DNA of 64,000 nucleotides from Ecdyonurus torrentis (GCA_949318235.1 OX439137.1:5130641-5194640); one strand, 5' to 3'. Positions 42,597 through 63,612 are shown, counted from the first letter of the stretch. Made by a program: numbers and translations. The notes: a model not told the origin generated them from the letters alone.

Positions 42597-44240
42597 TCAC
42601 TTTTTTAACTGCAACTTAAGTTTTGCAATATCTTCTTCTGTTATGTATTCATATATACCTTCAGCACCGGTTGTATTGGTTGCATTATCCGATTTAGCGT
42701 ATTCTGAATTTTCTTCTGAGCAACTTGCTGCACCAGCTACTCTTCCATATTCCGTATTTTGCACTGATACCCCAGCACCATCAATTCTTCTATATACCGT
42801 ATTCTCGTTTAACCGCCCTGCTAAAGTATTTATTTCGCCACCTGTTTTCCCATATTCCGCATTTTGCACTGATACTGCACCACTATCAATTTTTGTATAT
42901 GCCATATTCTCGTGCCCTCCTGAAGTATTTATTGCACCACCCGTTCTTCCATATTCCGCATTTTCTACCAAATCTCCCCTTGCTTTACGTCTTCCATATT
43001 CCGTATTTTCTTCTATTTTTCCTGCTCCTCTTGGTCCTGTATATGCTGAATTATCTACACATCCAACAGTTGCATATTCTGCATTTAAGTCTTGCATTTC
43101 ATAAGAAACATCAGCCTTATTAGATTTAGGATCTTTAGTAATTGGCTCATTATAATATCGTACCAGCAAACTTATAAACATTGATACAATAATAATTGCC
43201 AAAATGGAGCCAACACTGATAAATGGAATTTCGAGCGTTTCTGAAATATAAGAAAATTAATTGCAAATTTATAAGAAAAATATAAGAACCTTAAAAAAAC
43301 TAACTAGATACAAAATAAGTTAGATAAATTAATAATTATGATAAAGTAATAATAATAAAGAAAATGTAAAATTTAATCAAAAGTTATTTTTAAATCGGAT
43401 TATGCTATAATTATATAAGTAATGTTAGATTAAACTATTAATATTACCTCCATGTTCGGCATTCTTAATGCAAAAAATGTTGAATGCATCTGAAAATAAA
43501 AATATCAAATTAAAATGAAATATGTTTATTAATATTTTAAACGATGCATGTGTGTAACTCATTCGTGGTGTGAATCAATTTCTTAAGATGTTATTTATGA
43601 TCTATTTTGTAAGTACATGTCTGTAATTTTAAATTTATTCTGTATATATACTGAGTTAAATACTTTAAACTATTTAACCAACAATAAATCAGGTACAAGC
43701 CTGTTTTTGGTTGACAATAAATAAACGATAAAAAGAATGCATAAATCAACAAAAACTAAACTTACATCACCATTTATTTCACACACAAAAATATTAAAAA
43801 TAAAGAAATTATATATATGCCAAGCAATGGCGTTTATTATTATTATAATATTTTTTTTAATCACGGCAAAGGATTGTTAAATTAAACATTTTTTCCTTAA
43901 TTAGTTTAGTTTCTCATTTTGAAAAACTATCTTTATATTAAGTATATACCTTCAAGTACTTTTAAGTATGCATTTTAAAGTCATTTATAATACATAAAAT
44001 CACATGGTATATTAATTTAAAATTTATTCAGTAATGTTTTTAGCATAAAGCACTCTATTTTACGGTTTATATATAACAGCAAGTAAAGCCAATACATGAA
44101 ATTTGAAAATAAAAATTCAAAAATTTCTTGAAAAATATAAAATTATATTAATATTATAATAATTTTTTATTTGCTAACTTACCTGTAATGTTTATTAAAA
44201 TCAATACAACCAGTAATAAAATATGTATGTGTAAAAACAT
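42597..44240 (-). CDS. Gene F: minimal-ectodomain membrane protein with 14-tyrosine tail
   Basis: Three exons, right to left: 44183-44240 (signal peptide, LLLVVLILIN), 43448-43489 (14 codons, phase 1-1) and 42597-43240. They total 744 coding bases and 247 residues. The mature ectodomain is only about 20 residues with one cysteine (NIFCIKN). A TM helix spans about 38-60. The tail has 14 tyrosines (62, 63, 80, 89, 100, 115, 130, 148, 163, 183, 198, 214, 230, 232). Nine sit in N-x-x-Y, mostly NxEYG(R/K). TVYRRI and TEYGRV fit the ITSM pattern TxYxx(V/I). A 33-35-residue unit (NAEYG..GG.INT..NxxY..ID.G..S) is repeated about 2.5 times. The shape resembles vertebrate adaptor chains such as CD3-zeta or DAP12 (tiny Cys-bearing ectodomain, signalling tail), but no acidic residue sits in the TM core. 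An undetected ectodomain exon remains possible. Confidence 0.78.
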
Positions 44241-44561
44241 GGCAAGATAATGTCACATTATAAAAGGGTTTTCTTAAAATAAAAAAAAACAGTTAACAAG
44301 TTTATAGATCTTGGTTTTACTACTGACGTAAAGGATATTGTGGTTAAACATTGTGATTGCATAAACTTTTAATGTTTTGCAATAAATAATTAATAGCGAT
44401 GAACTTGCTTTAGGGTTCCAGATTTGTTACATTTTAAAACAAAAACTTTTTTACTTTTGACAAACACACCAGTATATAAAAATTTTATAATTAAAATTCA
44501 TAAATTTCTTACAAAATAATGATTTAACAAAGAAAGAAAAGTTTTCTTGTTACTAACTTAC

Positions 44562-44614
44562 CTGTGTTTATGATAATTAATACAATCATTAAATAAAAAT
44601 ATGTGTAGAAACAT
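44562..44614 (-). pseudogene. Degenerate duplicate of gene F signal-peptide exon
   Basis: 53 bp from ATG to a CAG/GTAAG donor, closely similar to gene F exon 1 (58 bp) including upstream sequence, about 380 bp further 5'. The 5-bp difference shifts the frame, giving a polar, non-signal-like peptide and a phase 2 end that cannot join the phase 1 exon 2. It is either a dead duplicate or a non-coding alternative first exon. Confidence 0.6.
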
Positions 44615-44929
44615 AACAATAAAATATCACGTTATGATACTGTTTTCTATTGAGACAGGTTTGAAATGTTATTATATCCGGGTTTTAAACGTCTCTCCCC
44701 TTATATATAATGAGCATTATTATGCTGATTATAAAATGACGCAGAGGATATTGAGGTTTAAATGTATGATTTTTTTTTAATATATGGATATAGATTTATT
44801 ATTTCATATTTCAAGCTTTTCAAATTATAAATGTATGCATTTTGTTTTATACTTGTATCTGCTAGAAATTGTGATCCAAATGATTTGCATAGAAAGTAGA
44901 GATTATAATCAAGCTTACAGTGTGTATAA

Positions 44930-44944
44930 TATATATATATATAC

Positions 44945-45006
<62 letters not shown>
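44930..45006. repeat. (AT)n and (AG)n microsatellites
   Basis: A short AT run followed by about 30 AG units. Confidence 0.96.
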
Positions 45007-45008
<2 letters not shown>

Positions 45009-45129
45009 GAACTGCCAACGTCCAGTTAGTTTACATTTGGTGAACTAACTGTATTATCATGATATCATCATAGTATAAGTATAATATAGTTACTATAGTA
45101 TTACTGATTAACCTATAGTTATCAGTTTA

Positions 45130-45244
<115 letters not shown>

Positions 45245-45500
45245 ATTCACATTCACCTTTGTATGGAAAAAAGTAACTACAGTACACTGTAAAAAATTAA
45301 TATTTAGATTTTTTCTTTTCATTTTTGATTTAATAGAATAAATTTGTTAAATATACAAAGTTTTTTATAGATGTAAAAGGTCATAACTACCACCTGAAGA
45401 AATAACGTACGTCTATAATAACAAGCTACTCTTCAAACTTTTTTCAATTCAGTTATTGGTTTGTATACTGAAGTAATAGTAACGTCTATGTAACTGAACA

Positions 45501-45974
45501 ATGAGGAAGACTAATGATTTTTGGGACAGCATTTGAGCACATTTTTAGAAAGAGCATAATTAGTAGATTCTATTGACATCAATATTTACCTTTATTACTT
45601 AAATTTCAGCGATTAATTAATGATTTAAAAGTGGCGGCCACGCCCCCAAGAAGCCTGTGCCGTTAGTCATTTGTTTGAATTTGCAGCGGAGTCTGATCTT
45701 CTTCTGCAAATTTGGACACGAGAATTTAAAAATTCGCGTAAAATTTAAAATCTCGTATCCAAATTTGCAGAAGAACATCAGACTCCGCTGCAAATTCAAA
45801 CAAATGACTAACGGCACAGGCTTCTTGGGGGCGTGGCCGCCACTTTTAAATCATTAATTAATCGCTGAAATTTAAGTAATAAAGGTAAATATTGATGTCA
45901 ATAGAATCTACTAATTATGCTCTTTCTAAAAATGTGCTCAAATACTGTCCCAAAAATCATTAGTCTTCCTCATT
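45501..45974. mobile_element. Large near-perfect hairpin element
   Basis: Arms of about 220 bp: 'ATGAGGAAGACTAATGATTT' at the left is mirrored at the right end. Near-identity continues to a small central loop around 45740. The arms contain 'GGCGGCCACGCCCCCAAGAA', GC-rich for this window. A related hairpin is at 51590-51915. Identical ORFs on both strands are a product of the symmetry. Confidence 0.85.
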
Positions 45975-46779
45975 TATGTACAATTTTTGTACAATTTATG
46001 TTTTCCGTGTATTCACAACGCAGTGACTGTTTTGGTAATTATAAACTCTGAAAATTATATAATATAGCTCTTCAAATTATTTCTGCATATAATTATGATA
46101 TTACATCCAATGAACATGACTTTTTTTTATTCACAAAATGAAAGGAATTGTAAAATAAATTATAGTCATTTATTTTTATAGGTATTGGTACTTTATTATA
46201 ATAAATGTTATATTAAATACACATTAATCATACAAATTACGTTTCTTACTGATTATTGATACATATAAAAGTAAAAGTGCAATTATTTTGGATTTTACCT
46301 CTTAAAGTAATTGCTAAAAAAGTGTTTTTTTCAAAATTATTATTAATTTTTATGTTTTGTATTTTTTACTATGAGTTTCAAAAACAACCTAAGAGAAAGT
46401 AATAATAATATTAAATGAATAAATAAAAGAGCATTGAAAATCATGTTGCTATTTGCACCCCTTTAGAGGGTGAAATCCACATGGATTGGTAATGATTTTA
46501 GCATGTGAAAAATATTGTATATTTTTTCTATCTATAATATAGGTGGTAATTTTATACAAATAACCCAACAATTCAAGAAGATATTAAATTTTCGTTTCAT
46601 ATCTCTACTAAATATAGTAATGGGTTAATTACAGCAACATAACTTTTGTTACTAACAAGTCAGTATTAATATTTTCAGTGTATTTTTATTGGGCAAAAAC
46701 ATCCATGCAAACCTCTCTATTTAATACAACTGTTTAACAATACAGTCAGTTCCGAACTTTTATATAATTAATTATTCAT

Positions 46780-46974
46780 ATTGCTCAAAAAACTTGCCTA
46801 ATATCCTAACATACCTAAATATCAACGTTACTTTCGCCAGAGACATTGATGTCTTATTTATTTTCCATTCACAAAATGTCAATGGCTCCAGCCAAACTAA
46901 CGTTGATATTTAAGTATGTTAGTATTTTATGCAATTTTTTTGTTCAAGGTGTTCTACACCTTTAATATGAGAAA
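46780..46974. mobile_element. MITE family B, copy 4 (internally deleted)
   Basis: 'CATACCTAAATATCAACGTT' and 'AACGTTGATATTTAAGTATG' arms with the core missing; ends TTCAAGGTGTTCTACACCTTTAA. Same position as copy 5 in the sister unit. Confidence 0.75.
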
Positions 46975-47010
46975 AAAAGTTAAAGGCGTATACTAATAAT
47001 AATAACTTTA

Positions 47011-47355
47011 TTAAAGCCGCATAGACCTCATAAAACAACATGTGCTTTTTAATGAATAAACACGAAATGGGATCTTCAAGACTGATGACAATTTTTACAA
47101 GAATGTTAATGTAGCCCCACGAGAGAGCGTGAAAAAGCTGTAAAGTATGCAATTTGCGTGAAATTTCATGTTTATGACGTCAGAAACATGCAAAAATTAG
47201 TATGAAAATGTTGCGCGGGTTGCATAAATCGAATTTTCTGATCACTGCTATGGGGCTACTGTTGGGTTTTGAGATAAAGTAATGTTATTTATGTAAATCC
47301 CATCAAGTGTTTTGTGATATAAATGCTTATGTTTTTCTCTTGTCTATTTCTTTAA
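47011..47355. mobile_element. MITE family A, copy 7 (with paralogous empty site)
   Basis: TTAA-bounded ('TTAAAGCCGCATAGACC' ... 'GTCTATTTCTTTAAGG'). The sister unit at 56075-56100 reads 'AATAACTTTATTAAGGTG' with no insert, a perfect empty site with one TTAA. Confidence 0.92.
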
Positions 47356-47789
47356 GGTGTTGTGAGGGTATGACTGCCCCTATTTACAAAACCTTGACCA
47401 CAAAAGTAATATACATTTTTTAATATAAACATATACAATTTGAATCATTGTTTTACATCTTCAATAATTGATAATACATGTAGAATTTATTTTATAAAAT
47501 ATAGTTTTATAAATTATAAAATAATATGCCGTTAATATAATATAAAGAATGATATACGAGGGTTAAATATTTTAAATGTATTTTAATGGTAATATAAACT
47601 TATAATGCTATGTTACTTTCCTTTGATAATGTATTTACAATTTACATAATAATGATCTTGTTACATAACATAATAATTAATTAATTTTGATGTGTACCGT
47701 AGTTATTTATAAATCTAATAAAATACCAAAAGTTAATAAATTATGATGACGATATGTTATCCTCAAAAAATTGCGCACGGGAAAAATAA

Positions 47790-47970
47790 ATTACATAAAT
47801 CTATGCTGCATTTATATCAGAATAGCATAAATGTTGCTAAAATAAGAATAGCTTAAAACAATATATTATATTCAAATGTAATATTTATGCAATGTAATGT
47901 TTATGCAGAATAGCAAAAATTGCTGAATATAAGTTAGCATAATAATTACGTTAATTTTTATTCATGCAGT
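47790..47970. mobile_element. MITE family C copy
   Basis: Starts near 'GCGCACGGGAAAAATAAATT' and ends 'AGTTAGCATAATAATTACG'. Collinear copy in the sister unit at 56505-56700. Confidence 0.6.
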
Positions 47971-48152
47971 GTAAAGATTTTTTTTTTTTTTTTAAATCAT
48001 GTGTATGAAATAAAGATACATATTTTAAAGAATGATATAATGAATATAAAAATACTTTAATAAACTATAAGAGTGTATGAATTGATATAAAAGTCAACAC
48101 TAAGTTAGATCACTAAATCATATAGGCCGCTATGGGAAAATAACTTATTATA

Positions 48153-48776
48153 GCTCGTTCTGCAAAGTCAGATTTCGGGCGCAACTTTTGTGTCGATATG
48201 TTCCTTTGTTATAACAGCTGATTACCTGTTTACTACGTTTATACATATGAGCTCGTTCTGCAAAGTCAGACTTCCGGCGCAACTTTTGTGTCGATATGTT
48301 CCTTTGTTATAACAGCTGATTATGACTTCGTTACCTGTTTACTACGTTTATACATATGGTCGATCATTGTTATTTCTTCGTTTAGAACTTTGAACTTGAT
48401 AAGAATGAAAGAAACTCCACACAAAAAAGTTCCATGCTCTTCATGTGACTCAATTTTTGTCAATTTTGTTAGCTCAAAAAACAAGATCAACCAATGAATG
48501 TGTCGTATTTTGTTGGTCAGCCAATCACTGTTGTTGAGATTCACTTTACTTTACAGAACAAGCTATGGTCGATCATTGTTATTTCTTCGTTTAGAACTTT
48601 GAACTTGATAAGAATGAAAGAAACTCCACACAAAAAAGTTCCATGCTCTTCATGTGACTCAATTTTTGTCAATTTTGTTAGCTCAAAAAACAAGATCAAC
48701 CAATGAATGTGTCGTATTTTGTTGGTCAGCCAATCACTGTTGTTGAAATTCACTTTACTTTACAGAACAAGCTTTT
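48153..48776. mobile_element. DNA element with nested tandem duplications
   Basis: Termini AGCTCGTTCTGCAAAGT and (complement) AGCTTGTTCTGTAAAGT form an inverted repeat. Inside, a ~100-bp segment ('GCGCAACTTTTGTGTCGATA') is repeated at 48153 and 48251, and a ~208-bp segment ('ATGGTCGATCATTGTTATTT') is repeated at 48356 and 48564. The sister unit near 56870 lacks the element. The ~70-residue ORFs in the duplicated part are not gene-like. Confidence 0.75.
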
Positions 48777-48783
48777 GTCAATT

Positions 48784-49600
48784 TAAATTTACTTGCTTAA
48801 ATATGTTAAAATATACTTAAAAAATATGCTGTTTAATTTCAGTAACCTTAATAATAAAATCAATGCTGTATATAATTATACTTGAAAATGAAATTTTTCT
48901 GTTTTTTAGGACACTTTGCGGTTTTTCTTTATTATTTTGTGAGATTTATTTCCTTCTTGGAGTTAAATGTGAAGCATAAACCTGTATTTTGTTACCTATA
49001 TTTTTGATTAAAGACCATCATATAACTTACGTTCTATAAGATACGTATATATTTAGATAGGTAAAATACAAAGAAACTCCTCCCTCAAAACCGGAAACAG
49101 CTGGTCAGCAACGTAACAACGGGATTCGTTGAGTAATTATATTATAAATATTTATAATCAAGAGTTTTAGTCAGCTAAATACCACTAAATTATTACTTTA
49201 CAATATAAAAATTTATGACATAGTTTTAAATTTTGTATCACTTCAATTTACGGTTTAAAAATATTGAATGACTTCAGATTGCTCGTGCTACTTCATGGAA
49301 AAAGGAACATTTTTTATTAAATTCTCATTTAAATTTGATAGACTCTAAAAATCTAAGTGCAACGTAAAATAAAAGTCAAAGAATTGAAGTTTAACTACGT
49401 TCCATTAAATATAGATCTACATCATTGGAGACAGTGTACGCAAGCTCTGAAATTACTCGATTAACATGACAGGTATAGGAGCATCCATTGCTAGGCAACG
49501 CAGAGGGGCATGGGGAACAGAGGGGGATATTATTTTCGGTTTCGCGGTATACTGTACCTATCTAAATATACTTATCTTAACGTTCTACGGTTCTACGGAG
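48784..49600. other. Non-coding stretch 3' of gene G
   Basis: Partly collinear with 56880-57170 of the sister unit. No exon seen. Confidence 0.4.
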
Positions 49601-49614
49601 TACACCTGTTTTAA

Positions 49615-54819
<5,205 letters not shown>

Positions 54820-54852
54820 AAAACTGTGGTAACATAATATTCAAAATAATAA

Positions 54853-54870
54853 AACTTCCTCGTCTCGTGA
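54853..54870 (-). promoter_or_regulatory. Conserved motif upstream of gene G
   Basis: Plus-strand ACTTCCTCGTCTCGTGA, exactly matched before gene H (60863-60880). On the coding strand it contains an ETS-like GAGGAAGT, 35-50 bp before the start codon. Confidence 0.45.
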
Positions 54871-54944
54871 TATCTAACCAGGCCAGGGACTACGTGTAAT
54901 CACTTCCTTCACTGTTGTAATGTTACAAAGTCATTTATTTATTG

Positions 54945-54948
<4 letters not shown>

Positions 54949-55015
<67 letters not shown>
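54949..55015. repeat. (AT)n microsatellite
   Basis: About 33 AT units just upstream of gene G. Confidence 0.97.
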
Positions 55016-55023
<8 letters not shown>

Positions 55024-55735
55024 TAAACTTAAACACGTAACATAATAAATGAAAAGAAAAAGATTGTGAACTATCCAAATTAAAAAAATAAAAATACGGG
55101 CAGGCTCTAACTGGTCATAAGGTTGGCCTAGCCTGACTGCCCTGACTGCCATCAGGTCAGTCACACCTCGTCTTGGCCCAGTTACAACGCCCAAAATGCA
55201 TATAAACAAAAGATTTTACCACCTAAAGTAATTGCTAAAAAAGCGTTTTTTGAAAGAAAAAAAAATTAGCATTTTTTTGCTTTGACGGGGCACAATGAGT
55301 TTCAAAAACAACCTAAGAGGAAATAATAATAATATAAATAAATAAATTAAAGGGCATTGAAACTCAGTTTATTGTTTTTTACCCCTTTAGAGGGCGAAAT
55401 CCACATGGATTGTTAATGATTTTGGCATGAGCTAAAATTTGTATATTTTTTCTATCTATAGGTAGTAATTTTATTCAAATAGCCCAAAAATTCAAGAAGA
55501 TATTAAAATTTCATTTCATATCACTACTAATTATTATTATTATTACTACTGATTATTAAATCAGTCTTTGCTCTTTAAGTTAGTTACAACAACATAAATT
55601 TTGTTACTCATGTCAGTATTAATATTTTACAATGTATTTTTCTGGGCAAAATCCTCCATGCAAACCTCTCTATTTAATCCAACTGTTTAACAATACAGTC
55701 AGTTCCAAACTTTTATATTAATAAATATTCATATA

Positions 55736-56035
55736 TAGGTGTAGAACACCTTGCTTAAAAAACTTGCCTAATATCCTAAGTCCTAAGATACCTTAATGTC
55801 AACGTTACTTTCGCCGCAGAGCCGTTGATTTCTTATTTATTTTGCATTCACAAAATGTCAGATGTAGGCCCTTTTATGACGTCACATCTTGCTTAGTTCA
55901 TGTGTGTGGAAACAAGTAAGCTGTGACGTCATAAACCCGCATGCGACATTTTATAAATGAAAAATAAATTAGAAATGGAGCAAACATACTAACGTTGATA
56001 CTTAGGTATGGTAAAATTTTAGGTAAATAAAAACG
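55736..56035. mobile_element. MITE family B, copy 5
   Basis: Starts GGTGTAGAACACCTTG, with GACGTCACATCTTGC and GCTGTGACGTCAT at the centre. The sister unit has an internally deleted copy at the same place. Confidence 0.8.
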
Positions 56036-56504
56036 TGAAATAAAAAAATGAATCAAAGGCGCGTTATAATAATAATAACTTTATTAAGGTGTTTGTGAGG
56101 GCATGACAGCCCCTTTTTACAAAACCTTGACCACAAAAGTAATATACATTTTTTAATAATAGTAATATAAACATATACAATTTGAATCATTGTTTTACAT
56201 CTTCAATAATTGATACTACATGTAGAATTTATTTTAAAAAACATAATTTTATATATAATAATATAATATGTCATTTTTATAATATACTATAAGAAATAAT
56301 ATACAAGGATTAAATATTTTAAATTTATTTAAATGGTTATATATAACATATAATGCTATGTTTCTTTCCTTTGATAATGTATTTACATAATAATGATCTT
56401 GTTACATAACATAATAATTATGCTGTGTAACTCTTTTTTTTATAAATCTAAAAAAAATACCAAAATTTAATAAATTATGATGACAATATAGTTAACCTTA
56501 AAAA

Positions 56505-56700
56505 ATTGCGCACGGAAAAAATAAAATACATAAATTTATGCTGCAAAATGGCTTAAATGTTGCTCAATAATAATAGCATAAATCAATATATTATATACAA
56601 ATGAAATATTTATGCAATGTAATGTTTATGCGGAATTGCAAAAATTGTTGGATAAAAGATAGCATAATAATTACGTTAATTTTTATTCATGCAGCGTTTT
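56505..56700. mobile_element. MITE family C copy
   Basis: Collinear with the copy at 47790-47970 ('GCGCACGGAAAAAATAAAAT' ... 'AGATAGCATAATAATTACG'). Confidence 0.6.
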
Positions 56701-56978
56701 TTTTTTTTTTTAATTATGTGTAGAAATAAAGATACATATTTTTACGAATGCTATAATGAATATAAAAATACTTTAATAAACTATAACAGTGTATGAATTG
56801 ATATAAAAGTCAACACTGACTTAGATCACTAAATCACATAGGCCGCTATGGGAAAATAACTTTATTAGCTTGTCAATTTAAAAATCCTTGCTTAAATATG
56901 TTAAAATATGCTTTAAAATATGCTGTCTAATTTCAGTAACTTCAATAATAAAATCAATACTGTAAATAATTATACTTG

Positions 56979-57016
<38 letters not shown>

Positions 57017-57177
57017 GACACATTGCGGTTTTTCTTCATTATTTTGTTAGATTTATTTCCTTGTTGGAGTTAAATGTGAAGCATAAACCTCGCCCTTTCA
57101 AAAATGTATTTTGGTATCTGTATTTTTGATTGAAGACAATTATTTAACTTACGTTCTACAGAGTACACCCGTTTTAA

Positions 57178-60800
<3,623 letters not shown>

Positions 60801-60862
60801 TTGTATTTTCTTTAAAAACTGTTATACCACCAAAAGCTGTTATAACGTATTCATAATAATCA

Positions 60863-60880
60863 CACTTCCTCGTCTCGTGA
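60863..60880 (-). promoter_or_regulatory. Conserved motif upstream of gene H
   Basis: ACTTCCTCGTCTCGTGA, identical to the motif before gene G while neighbouring bases differ; about 65 bp before the start codon. Confidence 0.45.
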
Positions 60881-61100
60881 CGTATAGCCAAGAACTCCGT
60901 GTTATCCTATTTTTATCTTCCTGCATTGCTTTAATATCACAAAAATAATATGTTCTAGATATTAAACTGGAAATACTTACATGTCGTGAGTCGTATAATA
61001 AATAAAATGAAAACGATTACTATCCAGATTTAAAATCAGTTCTACAGACAAGCTTAAACTGACGATAGGGTTGGTCCATCAATCCATGGCTTACCTCCAG

Positions 61101-61759
61101 GCCAGCTACTACCCTTCTTTGCTAAGTGACAGACTTTAAATAGGTTTCTTAGAACCAAATTCCTAAATGGCTTTTTTTTTTTTTTAGTTATAGTCTTATA
61201 GTAACTAAAATAGGTTTTAAAAATCACCGCATTCTTCTTTTGTTCGGGGGTGTAACCAAATTTTGTATATGTCTCTGATTGTCGTAAAGAGAATAAGAGA
61301 ATACTGCTTTTGCGGAAATGCATGAAGTCACTTCGACAACCAATCTTAGCGGTGGATTACAACGTCTCAGAAAATCATTAATTAATATTATTAATCAACT
61401 AAGAAAGATATTTATATATTTAAAATCAATAGCTGTCTTGTTTAGGCATGTTCTGATATGGTTTTTATGTCCTGATAATTCGTATTAGATGCGCTATGAT
61501 TTATTAAAGTGATTCTTTTAACATGGGTTTAGAATTGATATAAATTGTATAAAACAAAAATTGACTTTTGGTGAATCGACTGTACACTCTCTACAGTTAC
61601 AGTCTGACACTGTACAAGCGTTAAATCGTAGAAAAGAACCTTTCAGGATATCCAACAAAAAACCGCCCCATAAAAGTTTGTTTTTCATCATTGTAGTCCA
61701 AGGTATAGGTATAGGTTCTTATTGAGATATTTATACATAGAAAAAAAAAATATTTCTGC
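61101..61759. other. Spacer right of the G/H duplication
   Basis: A 90-codon open frame on the minus strand (61054-61323) has no family resemblance, no exon boundaries and a lysine run from poly(T). I see no gene here. Confidence 0.4.
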
Positions 61760-61945
61760 TATATAGCTCATTTTCAGAACAATTTGTTCAAAACAGCATC
61801 ATTTATGCTATACTGCATAATAACTATGTTACGAAGCATAAAAATTATGTTGCATATTATAATATTTTATGTTATTCTAATATAGAACTATGTTATAATG
61901 GCATAAATGCATCATAAATTACGTAATCTAATCTTTTCGTGTTTG
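61760..61945. mobile_element. MITE family C copy
   Basis: 'GAACAATTTGTTCAAAACAG', 'CATCATTTATGCTATACTGC' and the end 'CATAAATTACGTAATC' match the family in inverted orientation. Confidence 0.6.
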
Positions 61946-62134
61946 TATATTTCCTCTTAAGAAAATTTGACTTCTCAAACGTTGATGTTATAAATTTAAC
62001 AGCTTGATAATGTAATAAATTTCAATGAAATTTTTGTGTGTTATTAAATACATGTAATTTCAAATACTGCACAGTTTAAAAAGATTACTATTTACTGTGT
62101 TTGTGCATAGTCTTTAAAAAAACTTCTTGTTTAC

Positions 62135-62243
62135 CAGGGGTTCGGAACTGGAACCGATTCCGGCCAAAACCCTATATTTTGGGCGGGTCTTTCGGACCCG
62201 GGTCCGCGGACCCGATAATTTTTGTGACGGGTCCGAACCCCTG
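62135..62243. mobile_element. hAT-like MITE with 8-bp target duplication
   Basis: A 109-bp element with ends CAGGGGTTCGGA and TCCGAACCCCTG, flanked by TTGTTTAC at the left and GTGTTTAC at the right (7 of 8 bases equal). CAGGGG ends and 8-bp duplications are typical of hAT elements. The core is GC-rich ('GGACCCGGGTCCGCGGACCC'). Confidence 0.8.
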
Positions 62244-62274
62244 GTGTTTACTATACTTAATTTTTATTGTATAA

Positions 62275-62855
<581 letters not shown>

Positions 62856-63199
62856 TTAAAGCAGTATACCAGAGAAAAAAATAAGCATTTATTTCACTAA
62901 ACACTTAATGGGATTTACATAAATAACATTTAGTTTGTCTCAAAACCCAACAGTAGCCCAGTAGCAGTGATTAGAAAATTCGATTTATGCAACCTGCACA
63001 ACAATGTCATACTAATTTTTGCATGTTACTGACGTCATAAACATGAAGTTTTACGCAAATTGCATACTTAACAGATTTTTTCACGTTCTCTCGTGGGGCT
63101 ACATTAACATTCTGGAAAAAATTATAAACAGTTTTATAGATCCCATTTTGTGTTTATTCAATAAAATGCTCATGTTTTTTCTGTGGTCTATGGCTTTAA
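62856..63199. mobile_element. MITE family A, copy 9
   Basis: TTAA-bounded ('TTAAAGCAGTATACCAGAG' ... 'GTGGTCTATGGCTTTAAG'). Confidence 0.85.
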
Positions 63200-63533
63200 G
63201 GGTTTTCTTATGTAGCTCTTAAAAATTAATAATTTAGAATTATTTAGAAAATTTTGCTGTTTTCTAAATTTTTAAAATTATAAATTTTTCATTTTAATAA
63301 GTAAATTTCATACAAAATACTTTTTAAATACCATTTGTTTAATTCTTGCAATAATTTGTAAGATTAAAAAAAAATGACAGTAAAGTCCTTTAACCAGAGA
63401 TTTCATCTTACGATTAGGTATTGCATTTTGATTTAAAAACTTATTTAAAATTACACTATAAAATAATACAAGTTATTGCTTTTTTATTTACATCATTTAC
63501 ATTTATTTATTTATTGTTGTCATCCAAAGACCG

Positions 63534-63612
63534 GCTTTGGTCTTGGTGGTACAAATAGTTGGTGGTACAAATAGTTGGTGGTACACAATACCTTGGTGGT
63601 ACACACAGTACC
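63534..63612. repeat. Short tandem repeat GTTGGTGGTACAAATA
   Basis: 'TTGGTGGTACA' recurs four times within about 75 bp with small spacer changes. Confidence 0.7.

Noticed and set aside
42643..43123. Plus-strand ORFs of 132-153 residues
   Set aside because: Antisense shadows of gene F's repetitive tail exon.
45617..45857. Two 66-residue ORFs starting MPLVICLNLQRS
   Set aside because: Again a mirror effect of the large hairpin.
48288..48753. Repeated ~70-residue ORFs
   Set aside because: They come from the internally duplicated AGCT-ended element and are open on both strands.
61054..61323. 89-residue minus-strand ORF
   Set aside because: Contains a lysine run from poly(T) and lies in spacer sequence at the edge of the duplication with no counterpart ORF in unit 1.
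62139..62243. GC-rich block as a tRNA or other RNA gene
   Set aside because: It has hAT-like termini and a target duplication but no cloverleaf or box A/B arrangement.
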